Part shown: piece by piece, positions 1-9,000 of the stretch
How positions within the stretch are numbered: position 1 is the stretch's first letter
Layout of the letters: each line of letters opens with the position of its first letter
DNA from: ZC4RG30 sp039917615
GTDB lineage: Bacteria; Pseudomonadota; Gammaproteobacteria; Steroidobacterales; Steroidobacteraceae
Assembly (NCBI GenBank): GCA_039917615.1
Contig: JBDSJD010000047.1
Location: 1 to 64,000, forward strand
Length of the DNA: 64,000 nucleotides
Direction of reading: 5' to 3'
The notes under the pieces: generated by a model
The model's input: the letters and a program-made list of their open reading frames with translations, nothing else
Told to the model about the DNA's origin: nothing
The model's database searches: none
Made by a program: the position numbers and the translations under genes

Positions 1-959
1 GGGTTTTCTGCCCGCTCATACAGGCCATTGAACCCGGCATACCCGTCGGCCTGCAGCGTCCCGCAAAACTTCGCCAAGTGATCTTGTGGGTGCTTGCCCT
101 TGCGGTCCGGTGAGTACACGAACCACACCGCAGGCGCGATGTCGCTCGCCGCAGGCCGGTCGTCCCGCACGTAGGTCCATAACCGGCCTTGCCGGGTGGT
201 GCCCTTGCCCGGACACAGCACCGGCACCGGCGTGTCGTCGCCATGCAGCTTGGCACCGGCCAGCACATGTGCCTTCACCGCGTCCACCAGTGGTGCCAGC
301 AACGCACTGCACTGACCCACCCAGTCCGCAAGCGTGGAGCGATCCAGATCGACGCCATCCCCGGCATAAATCTCCGACTGCCGGTACAGCGGCAGGTGAT
401 CGGTGTACTTGGCTACCAGCACCTGAGCCAGTAACCCGGGACCTGCCATGCCGCGGGCAATGGGGCGGCTCGGGGCAGCGGCCTGCACGATGCTCTGGCA
501 GCCGGTGCAGGAGAACTTCGGGCGCACATGACGAACGACTTTGAACCGGGCCGGTACGCGCTCCAGTACTTCAGCCACATCCTCACCGATGTAACGCAAG
601 TTGCCGCCACAGCCCGGGCAGGCACAGGCGGCGGCGTGGGTGACCGTCTCGCGCGGCAGGTGCGGCGGCAAAGGACGGCGCGCGGGCTTCTTGCGTTGCG
701 GACGTGCCGCCGCGGTTACAGGCAGCGCGGTCTGGATCTGTGTGTCGCTAGCCTCCAGCTCTTCGAGCGTCAGTTCCAGCTGGGCGATCTGCGTATCCAG
801 CTGTTCGCTGGATCTGCCGAACTGCAGGCGCTTCAGGCGCAACAGTTGCACGCGCAGCTTGTCGATCAGCAGATCGCGCTCCAGGATCACCGCGCGCTGC
901 GCGATGACGAGGCTCTTCAGCGCTTCGATATCATCGGGCAGGCAAGCGTTGCGCGACAT
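1..959 (-). CDS. tnpC: IS66 family transposase TnpC, N-terminal 319 codons (truncated by window edge)
   Basis: DDE transposase of the IS66 family. Reading from the ATG at 959, the first ~90 residues form a leucine-rich, heptad-like region (LIDKLRVQLLRLKRLQFGRS, then the SSEQL motif). A zinc-binding-like CxCxGC...CTGC segment follows at about residues 115-165. The catalytic core then begins with Asp in HGDDTPV and a second Asp in QADGYAG. The catalytic Glu and the C-terminus are off the left end. No stop or frameshift is seen. It lies 73 bases downstream of tnpB. The family call is secure from the motifs and the neighbouring tnpA/tnpB. Confidence 0.92.
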   Translation of the reverse strand, partial: MSRNACLPDDIEALKSLVIAQRAVILERDLLIDKLRVQLLRLKRLQFGRSSEQLDTQIAQLELTLEELEASDTQIQTALPVTAAARPQRKKPARRPLPPHLPRETVTHAAACACPGCGGNLRYIGEDVAEVLERVPARFKVVRHVRPKFSCTGCQSIVQAAAPSRPIARGMAGPGLLAQVLVAKYTDHLPLYRQSEIYAGDGVDLDRSTLADWVGQCSALLAPLVDAVKAHVLAGAKLHGDDTPVPVLCPGKGTTRQGRLWTYVRDDRPAASDIAPAVWFVYSPDRKGKHPQDHLAKFCGTLQADGYAGFNGLYERAEN

Positions 960-1032
960 GCATGCATTGTACTCGCATCAGAGCCATGCCGCACGGCAAA
1001 GACCTATAAAACAAGCACTATAACGAGCATCG

Positions 1033-1380
1033 TCACGCAGACAGTTGCGGTGCATGTGTGCGCTGTGGTCGCCGCCAGTCGATCCCCTCGAGCAGCATCG
1101 ACAGCTGCGCCGGACTCAAGTGCACGCTGCCGTACTTTGCCTGCGGCCAGACGAAGTGGCCGCGCTCCAGGCGCTTGGCCAGCAGGCACAGTCCGTCACC
1201 ACTCCACCACAGGATCTTGAGTCGATCACCCCTGCGACCACGGAACACGAACACGTGGCCCGAGAACGGATCTTCACTCAGGTGGGTCTGCACCAGTGCG
1301 GCAAGACCATCAAAGCCGTTGCGCAGATCTGTCGACCCGCAGGCGATCCACACCTGCGTGCCCGCAGGCAGACTCAGCAT
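1033..1380 (-). CDS. tnpB: IS66 accessory protein TnpB (IS66 Orf2 family)
   Basis: This 115-residue protein carries the family hallmarks: GSTDLRNGFDGLAALV near the N-terminus, then FVFRGRRGDRLKILWW and a C-terminal WPQ segment. TnpB is required for transposition of complete IS66 elements, but its biochemical role is unclear. Its start overlaps the end of tnpA by 7 bases (1374-1380), suggesting translational coupling. The length is normal for the family and the frame is intact. Confidence 0.93.
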   Translation of the reverse strand: MLSLPAGTQVWIACGSTDLRNGFDGLAALVQTHLSEDPFSGHVFVFRGRRGDRLKILWWSGDGLCLLAKRLERGHFVWPQAKYGSVHLSPAQLSMLLEGIDWRRPQRTHAPQLSA

Positions 1381-1778
1381 CGCAGCAAAGCGATGACCCG
1401 TTCGAGCAGCGCGGCGTCAGGGCTCCCGTCGATCACAAGCTCGATACCCGCTGCAAAGCGCACGCGCAGCGCGCCCTGCACTGGCGGCTGCGCGGCGGCG
1501 GTGGTCGATTCCAGCAACTTGACCGGCATCAGTCGCCGGCTACCGCCGCGACGCGTGCGCGCCTCCAGCAACCCCCGCTCGTGCAAGCGGCGCCATACGA
1601 ACAGCAGATTTGCGTTGACGCCGTTGCGACGCGCGATCTCGGCGACCGACGCGCCAGGCTGCTGCGACTCGATCACCAGCGATCGCTTCTGCTCGACGGA
1701 TCGGTGTTGCCGGGGTGTAATCCGACGGCCGCGTGTGTCGGTCGCCACCACGTGTGCCTTAACAGTGTTCGTGTCCAT
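1374..1778 (-). CDS. tnpA: IS66 accessory protein TnpA (helix-turn-helix)
   Basis: This 134-residue protein has a helix-turn-helix of the IS3/IS66 OrfA type around residues 30-65 (EQKRSLVIES...SVAEIARRNGVNANLLFVWRR) and a variable basic C-terminal half. TnpA probably binds the element ends. It is the first gene of the element, 39 bases inside the terminal repeat, and overlaps tnpB by 7 bases. Length is usual for the family. Confidence 0.9.
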   Translation of the reverse strand: MDTNTVKAHVVATDTRGRRITPRQHRSVEQKRSLVIESQQPGASVAEIARRNGVNANLLFVWRRLHERGLLEARTRRGGSRRLMPVKLLESTTAAAQPPVQGALRVRFAAGIELVIDGSPDAALLERVIALLRC

Positions 1779-1794
1779 CTGTGCTCCACGCGGA

Positions 1795-1817
1795 CACGTC
1801 CACTCTTGCCCGCTTAC
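1795..1817 (-). repeat. IS66 terminal inverted repeat (tnpA-side end)
   Basis: Read on the minus strand the element begins GTAAGCGGGCAAGAGTGG, and tnpA starts about 40 bases further in. IS66-family ends conventionally start with GTAA/GTAAGC. The inner boundary of the repeat is a guess because the partner repeat is not in the window. Confidence 0.6.
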
Positions 1818-2232
1818 GTCACAGATCGTTGCTCAGCGCTGCGCAGTCTGGAAAGGTGCCCAGACCGGACGCTTACCACCTATGCATCAGGTGTGTGAAG
1901 AACTACGGGACCCGCAACGCGGGGAACTACCGCCGACGCAGCGTCGTTCAGCAGGGCAATTTTTGCGCCGGCCCGCCGCCGCAGAAGGGAACGGATTCCG
2001 GTACGCACTGGTACCGCCATGAGGCGCGATCCCCGGTCACCCAAACATAACGCCTTGGGTTTATGCGCAGCGGCCCAGTGGGTCCGCCGTCCGCCTCTCG
2101 GCCGCATAAACCGCGCTATGTTCACGTGACCCGCAGAGCCGCAACCAGCGCCAAACTCAACGTCCGCTCTGCCTGTCCAATGGGTCATTGGGACCCAAGG
2201 CAAGCGCGAGGCTATCCTGCCTCGACACGGAT
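1818..2232. other. Intergenic stretch between IS66 end and the exported small protein
   Basis: I find no convincing gene in these ~415 bases. Open frames on both strands lack ribosome binding sites and recognisable sequence. The only structured element is the long imperfect inverted repeat at 2035-2131. The stretch may be debris left by insertion and deletion events at the IS boundary. Confidence 0.6.
2035..2131. repeat. 97-bp imperfect inverted repeat with ~30-base arms
   Basis: The left arm (2035-2067) and the reverse complement of the right arm (2103-2131) share, in order, GGTCAC, AACATA, CGC and GGTTTATGCG. They differ by short mismatches and one 4-base insertion (CTTG) in the left arm. 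A 35-base G+C-rich segment separates them. As RNA or single-stranded DNA it would fold into a long interrupted hairpin. It is too long and has no T-run, so it is not a typical terminator. It resembles a small non-autonomous element or a folded recombination site, but integron attC core consensus sequences are not present. Confidence 0.75.
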
Positions 2233-2799
2233 TCAGTACTTGCGAACGTTCTCCACGGCCTTGATCGCGGCCGCCATGTCGGCGTTCGGCATGCTACCAC
2301 CCCCCATTACATGGAAAAACAGAAGCCCGGATGGAGTGACGATGCAGTACATCTTCCCGTTAGTTCCGATCCCGTTCGTCTTGCCTTGCCACGAGACCAC
2401 TGAACCGGGGAAACCAGCCAACCGAACCTCCTTCGGGGCAGACTTTTGATAGTCAGTCCGGCGACGCTCGATCCCCTCAAGCATCTGCGACAAGTACCGC
2501 TGCGAGATATCTGCAGAGCGTCCCGCTTGGACATCTGCCGCACCGTTGTACACGGTTATCTGCAGAACCGACGAAGGTGTGAGCGAGTTGCTGGCGCGTA
2601 CTGTGAACGCGTAGGTTTTAGCACTCGCGTCCGGCTGCGCAGAAATTGGCCCCTCAAATTTCGCCGGCACGTCGATGGCAACTCTGTCGATCTTGAACTC
2701 GCCAGCTCGAACGGACGATGTAGCTGCGATAGTGAGCAACCCGAGTATTAGAACAGCCTGCATCCATCGGCGGATGCGCACCGCTACATATACGGCCAT
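2233..2799 (-). CDS. Exported small protein of unknown function
   Basis: This 188-residue protein has an N-terminal signal sequence: basic RIRRW, then the hydrophobic QAVLILGLLTIAATSS, with likely cleavage after VRA. The mature part alternates short strands and ends in MADMAAAIKAVENV-like helix. The overall pattern is faintly like DcrB/PsbP-type periplasmic proteins, but I cannot assign a family. Its start overlaps the end of the upstream 98-residue gene by 16 bases, so the two are probably co-translated after the RHS gene. An inner start (Met13, at 2763) would also keep the signal peptide. It could be a periplasmic immunity or accessory factor for the RHS protein; that is inference from position only. 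Confidence 0.7.
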   Translation of the reverse strand: MAVYVAVRIRRWMQAVLILGLLTIAATSSVRAGEFKIDRVAIDVPAKFEGPISAQPDASAKTYAFTVRASNSLTPSSVLQITVYNGAADVQAGRSADISQRYLSQMLEGIERRRTDYQKSAPKEVRLAGFPGSVVSWQGKTNGIGTNGKMYCIVTPSGLLFFHVMGGGSMPNADMAAAIKAVENVRKY

Positions 2800-3080
2800 T
2801 TCTCGGGCTCGGTTAGCGGCCGCTTAATGCCGCCTTTCTCTAGAACAAAGCCGTCTACCTCGATGGCCGTAAATATTCCGAACCAGCGCTGACGCGCGCC
2901 CTGCACAACAACCCTGTGATCGCCCACGTCAGTAACGTCGTGATACTGGATCACAGCTATCTTGCCGAGAGATGGGTCATCTTCTCTCTGTTGCGGTGGC
3001 AGATTTTCTACAGCATCCAGGTCGAGACGCTGCAGCGTCTCGACTCGACTCCGAACTGTTTCACGCAATGCGCTATCCAT
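2784..3080 (-). CDS. Small cytoplasmic protein coupled to the RHS gene, candidate immunity protein
   Basis: This is a 98-residue protein with no signal peptide or membrane segment, acidic in the middle (DLDAVENLPPQQREDD) and beta-rich afterwards. I chose the ATG at 3080. An AGGAG ribosome binding site lies 6 bases upstream and overlaps the stop codon of the RHS gene, which gives tight translational coupling. A longer frame starting at 3107 would run into the RHS coding sequence and lacks such a site. I recognise no family. Genes in this position behind RHS-type toxins often encode immunity proteins, so that role is plausible but untested. Confidence 0.72.
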   Translation of the reverse strand: MDSALRETVRSRVETLQRLDLDAVENLPPQQREDDPSLGKIAVIQYHDVTDVGDHRVVVQGARQRWFGIFTAIEVDGFVLEKGGIKRPLTEPEKWPYM

Positions 3081-3088
3081 AGCCACTC

Positions 3089-6000
3089 CTAGTTGCCGCC
3101 AGAGCAACCATCGCCCGCTGAAAACAGCGCGCCCAATGGTGGGATGAGGGGCAATCGCGAAGTCAGTGAGAAATGCCCGTCACCTGGCAAGAAGCGGCTG
3201 GATATTCGAGGCACGCTCGTTCCGCCCCAACCCACACCCGGGCCGATTCGGACGTACCGATTCGCATTGAGCACTGAGGGTGCACCGCGGGCAGCCGCCG
3301 TGGCCGAATACGCCGCTGCACCCTCAAGTGCCATCGGTACCAAGCCTTCCACAATTCCAGCGATTTTGCCTCCCCTGTAGGCGGCAGAGTCGTAATCGAT
3401 ATCCCCGTCAATATCCAAGAGGTTGCGGACAATTATAGGAATCAAGAACGCATCGCCGAACCCCACGATTGCATCTGCAGCTTTCGCTCCAAAGCTACGG
3501 TTGTCCGGAGCACGAACGCACTGCTGCTGAGTTTGCGGCTTCTTCTCTCCTGGCTTCTTCTCTCCTGGCTTCTTCTCTTCTGGCTTCTTCTCTTGTGGCA
3601 GGGGGTTTCCGACACCTGTGTTTCCCACCTCCTCCGGGTACCCCTCCAACACCCCATCACTGCCAGGGAAGAGGAACACGGTGGAATTAAATAATGGCCA
3701 ATCAATGCACCCCAAGCCTCCTGAATAGACTTGAAATGCAAAGCAATACGGCGCTGTAACAATCACCTCGTCTAGCGGGCAGTCCACACCATAGGTGCAG
3801 AACCCGCTTGGATCGATGAAACTCAGCGGGTTGTTGTTCACGTAAGCATAGCGATTGAAGCTTTGCGTAAAGCCCGGACTCTGAACATAGGGATCCGGAC
3901 TCAGGAATCTGCCCGTAACCGCATCCTGCACGCGCCCGTTCATGTGGATCAGCCCCATATCCCCGAGCATGCTGTGCCCGGTGTAGCCGCGGCGGCTGAT
4001 GCCGTTGATCGTGCTCTGGTCGCCTGAAGGCACCGCCCCATCCCAGTCCGCGCCGTCTCTGGGCAACCCGAACGCGTTGTAGCTCTGGCGCACCAGGTTC
4101 GTACCGCTGCTGTTGGTCAACACCGAGCCACTGCCCTGGTTGTCTTCCAGGGGGTAATACACCGCGTTGCCTGCAGTGCTGCGGCTGACGATGGCCACCA
4201 CCTGCCCATCTGCCAGGATGGAGTGTCGCCAGTCGGTGTTGGAACCGACCTGAACCTTCTCCAACAGTCCGCCTACGTAGTGCGTAGTCTCGGTGCCGGA
4301 AGGTCCGGAGTAGACCTGCTTGTAGTACTGGCGGTCCGGGCCGTAGAAGAACTGCGTGCTTTCGGTGGCGGTGGCAAGCTGCGTCGGGTAGTTAAAGCTC
4401 GACCAGCTGATCGTGCTGCCGGCACGGCTGGTCATGTTGCCGTTGGCGTCGTAGCTGTAGGAGCTCCCGCCTGAACCGGTGGTTGCTACGGCATGTTTCT
4501 TGGTGCTGTGGTAGGTCCAGGTAGCCCCACCGTTCACATCCGATTTGGACGTGATATTGCCCATGGCGTCGTAGGCAAGGTCCAGGTTCGTCGTGCTATT
4601 AAGCTGTGAGTAGTCCAGTCGGTACAAGTTGTCGTAGTAGAAGTTCTCGGTCAGGCCCTGCGTGTTCTCCTGGCGCTGGGTGACGTTGCCGATGAGATCG
4701 TAAAGATAGGACTGGTTCTGCAGGGTCGTACCGCCACCGACTGCGGACTGGATGGAGTTCATCAATCCCGTCACCGCATCGAAACTGCGGTTGGTGACAA
4801 CGCCGTTGCCCAAGGTCTCCTGGGTGGTCTGGCCACGGGCGTTGCGGGAGTTGGCGGTCCAGTAAACCGTACCGGCGGAGCCGGACGTCCAGTCGGTCAC
4901 GGTCTGCAGCATGCCGTAGGCATAGCCGTACTTGACCTTTACTCGCGTTGAGGAGGTACTCACTGGATATGTCAACGTATCCAATGCGCCTTGGTTGTTG
5001 TAGGCAAAGGAATACTGATAGCTCCCCTCATCGTTGTGGACCCATCTATTGCTCAAACGACCGGTACTGTCGTACTCATAACTCTCGCCGATCGAGCTAT
5101 CGCTTAGTACGTAGTACAGACGCCCGATGTCGTGATTCGACGGGCTGGTTCCCCAGTAGTAAGTGGTCGTGCCTTCACCCGGCGCCGTTTGAGAGGTAAT
5201 GCGCGACAGTGCATCGAAGGTCTGGCTGAATGTCTGACTCTTGGCGTCCTGCCATTCGACCAGTTCTCCGAGCGAGTTGTAGCTGTAGCTCCAGCTCCCT
5301 AGATCCATGTCAGTGGTAGCGGTCAGGAATGGCTTGATGCCGTAACTATACGAACCAGTGAACAAGGTGTTGGAGAGCGAGTCGGTGACTTCCGTCAAGC
5401 TCCCTGCCGCATCGTAGCCAAAGCTCTGGTAATACCCATTGTGATCCTGGCTCTTGCGCATCCGGCCATTGGCATCCGTGATCTTGGTGGTGTTCTTGCC
5501 CTGCGGGTCCGTAATGGTCTGCGTGCGGCCGGCATAGCCGAACGTGGTGGTAACAGGCGTCGTCACGCTCTGACTCTGCGGGCGGCTTTGTGTCAAAGGG
5601 CGACCTAACAAGTCGTACGTGTTGGTTACCCAGTAGGCTGTGCCGCAACCGGTGGTGCATGGAACAGTTTCCCGTCCGACGCGGCCCATTTGGTCGTATT
5701 GGCGTCCAGTTCGTATCCAGCCACCATTACTTAGGTAAGTGACGATTGGCCGATCGAACAGGTCTAGATGTGCCCACTCCACAGTAATGTCGCCACTTGA
5801 CGCATCGCGCTCCACAGTGGCTACCATGGTCTTGTTGATACCGGTGACGCCGCTGGCAGGATCGCCGTTCTCGCAGGCTGAGTATGTGGTGCACCACTGG
5901 TAGGATCGGGCCATCGTGGTGCCATTCGGGCGCGTCTGGTTGGTCAACCGGCCGAATGCGTCGTAGCCGTTGTTGGCTACCACAATGCCGTTCGGATCAG

Positions 6001-9000
6001 TCTCGGTCAGCAGGCTCCCGAACGTTGGGTCAAATGTGCGCGTGGTAGGGGGCTGCGAGAGCGCATTGGTCTCGGACACCGGGAACTGGCCGGTGGTGCC
6101 CCAGTTGATGCTTGAGGTGCGGGGGCTCATGGCGCTGCCGTTCGGATTTCGGCCGGTCACGGACACCGCAGTGACATTGCCGAAGGAGTCTCCGTAGGTA
6201 TAGTTGGTATCCACCGAACCGACAGATTCTACCGCGTTCCGGCAATACTGGTAGTTCGGTGAGTAGAACCCCTTGCTCTGATAAATGGGTGTTTCACCGG
6301 AGACGGAACTGGACTGCATGATCGCTGAGCCGCTGGGCAATCCCAGACACCAATAGGTTGTGTCGGGAAATATCACCTGCCAAGCCTCTGTAGTCCAAGT
6401 CTGATTGTAGAGCGGAGAGCTGTCGTCCTTGTCCGTGACGGTGCTGGCGAAGGCGCTGAGGTTGCCCCAGGGGTCGTACCCATTGGTGGTTGAGCTTTGC
6501 TGGATTAGTGCTCCATTCTTTGCGCCGCCCACTTCATAGGCTTCATCGGCGGTGGCCGACACAAACGGGAAGTAGCGCTCGTTGTTGGCGGTGTTATTCA
6601 ACGTTTGAAAGGCCATCGTGGACGTGTGCTTGCTAATCAACGATCCGCCGGCAGATTGGTAGACGTTCACCTCATAAGGCATGCCGCTGTAGGGGAATTC
6701 GCGCTTGAACTTTTGCTCGCTCATGACGCCGTTACGCAAGTCCACGCTCTGAATCATCTCGAACCCGGAAAAGCCGCGCCCTTGCAGGTTTACCTGGGCG
6801 CCGAAATAGTTGTAGTCCGTGTCGTAGTTACCGCCGATTCCGTCAGTAGCAGTAACCTTCTTCACTACGTAGCGGCCGCGCGTGACATCCTGGGCCGGAA
6901 ACACCGCGTCGTTATAGGCCGAGTAATGGCTGTGCTCGATCGTGGTGTAAGTGGGTGTGTGCGTAACCCCATAACCATCCACGATACTTGCCACCATGTC
7001 CGCCGCCAGGGCCGGGCCGTTGTGGGGATAGATGGTCAAGCCTACGCCATACTCCAGGCAGCCGATGTCATCCAGTCCGTCGGCATTGCCATCGGTGCGG
7101 ATAAATGTGCAGTTGTAGCTCCACGTAATGCCGGTGTTCACTAAAGTGCTCTGGCCACCGCCCTGCACCGACTGCACCTGCAGATTGGTACCGTCAAACA
7201 GAAAAAAATCCGGGTTGGCATCACCGTTCCAGTCTGCCGTGCCAACGCCCCAGCCGTAAGCTGCGGCTGAATACACATCGCCCCAAGGGTACCAGCTGCC
7301 GTCGCATCTAGAAGTTCCTATGCCGGCGCCGGCATCCGGATCGTTAGCCAGAAAATCATCGCAGCCGTCGCCATTGAAATCATTGTCGGTCAGCATGGCG
7401 TCGAAGTACCCGTTTATATTGGTGTTAGCGAACCCCGTGCTCCACTGGTCGGTGTTGAACTCAAGTAATCCCCTCTCATGGACGGGAGTGCAGTCGTAGT
7501 ACCCAGCATACTCTTCCGACCACTCACACACGGACCCGGTCATTAAAATGTTCACACCCTGGCGCCCATCACCTTTTCTATCGCCCCCCTTGCTCAAGCT
7601 TGTCTCCGTGGTCCCGGAAGGGACTAAAAAGGGGTAAATCGTCGACGAAGCAAACGAAAGAGAAGATCCAATACTTGTATTGCGCGAGACGCGCAGCGAC
7701 TCAAAGCTGGCAAGAGAGACCAGATCGTCAAGCCCATCGCCGTTGAAATCGACAACCAAGCGGGAATCAATCGTGGACGCGGAAATACCGGTATTGGTGT
7801 CAGTAAAGTAAGATCCGTTCCAGGCATATATGTGCCAATAGCCGCCCGATAGAACAAGCAACTGGTGAGCATTGCCGCGAAGAAATTTACCGAAAATTGC
7901 GTATCCATTAATCCCGGTGTCTAGAGCAGGACCATACCCAGATGATGCGGAACCCAGTCGCACGTACCAGGTGCCGGAAAGGGAATAGGCGACGTCTAGA
8001 ATTCCGTCCCCGTTAAAATCGTAAGTTCCGTTTGCCTCTGTGACGGTGCCGCTGATGCTCAAAATAGGGTTGCTGGTATTCACCCCGCTGGGACCGTCCT
8101 GATAGGTAATAGCTGTGGGCGAGAGGCAATCTGTTGCGCCGCTGTCGCTGCACTCCTTTACCTCTGTCAGGCGCTTGGCGCCGGTGGTTGGGGAGCTCTC
8201 GTACGTCAGTACGTACTTGCGCCTCACTGTGCCGGACACGCTCACGGCGATGCCGTTGAGCAGGTCGGAATCCTTGGCGGCGTGACTATAGACATAGCGC
8301 TGCGGCGTGCTGGCCGGCGCGTTGCCGTCCGCGCTATAGCTGAAGTCCATGCTGTAGACGTAGGTGCCGCTGCCGGCCGAGGTCTGCGTCCACTCGATCT
8401 TTACCGGATGGGTAGCGCCATAAGTCGTGGCGTCGAGCTCTTTCCAGGTGAACTTTATTTTATTGCCGGCGCGATCCCGAATCTCGCTCACCATCCACTG
8501 CAGTGTGCCATAAAAGCTCGAGGTGTCCCGCGCGCGCGAATCGCTGGTGCCACCATAGGTGTAGATGAGGCCGTCCTTGCGTTCAACGGTCCAATACAGT
8601 GGTCCACTGGACGGACCGCCCGAATAATTGGCGGCGCCGGAGGCGGTAATGCGCGAGAAGTCGGCCAGCTCCGTGTAATACACCGAACCACTTGCACCAT
8701 AGGTGCCGCTATCCAATCTCAGGCGGTTGCCGTCCAGACAGAAGCCATCGTCTTCTTGGGCCCAGATCGATCTAAAGTATGAATCCTGGGCCACCGTCCT
8801 GTTGCAGCGGGCGATGGAAGAGAGCCCGGCAATTGACCAACCACGCCCGACATAACCTTCCTTCGAGTTGCTGTTGTAGCTCAGCGCGATGGACGGCTGC
8901 ACACCACGTGGGCCGGGTGGCGTGAAGATCGGAATGGTGTAAGTGGCAGCGCCATTAGCGCTGACATTGAAGCTGCCGGAGGTACGGCCGACAGCCGCTT

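Larger units (their letters stand above)
1..1817 (-). mobile_element. IS66-family insertion sequence, partial (left end present, right end outside window)
   Basis: Three consecutive minus-strand genes have the tnpA-tnpB-tnpC order and sizes typical of IS66 elements. The outer end carries a GTAAGCG terminus at 1811-1817, the kind of end known for this family. The element is entered from its tnpA side, and the tnpC 3' part and the other terminal repeat lie beyond position 1. The three reading frames look intact as far as visible, so the element may still be active. A target-site duplication (8 bp in this family) cannot be checked without the other end; the flanking octamer here would be 1818-1825. 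Confidence 0.88.

Noticed and set aside
2035..2131. Integron attC site
   Set aside because: The folded shape is suggestive, but the RYYYAAC and GTTRRRY core sites are not present at the ends, and no integrase or cassette-like gene order is seen.
1880..2203. 107-codon minus-strand frame between IS66 and the exported gene
   Set aside because: Runs through the inverted repeat, lacks a ribosome binding site, and has no recognisable sequence.
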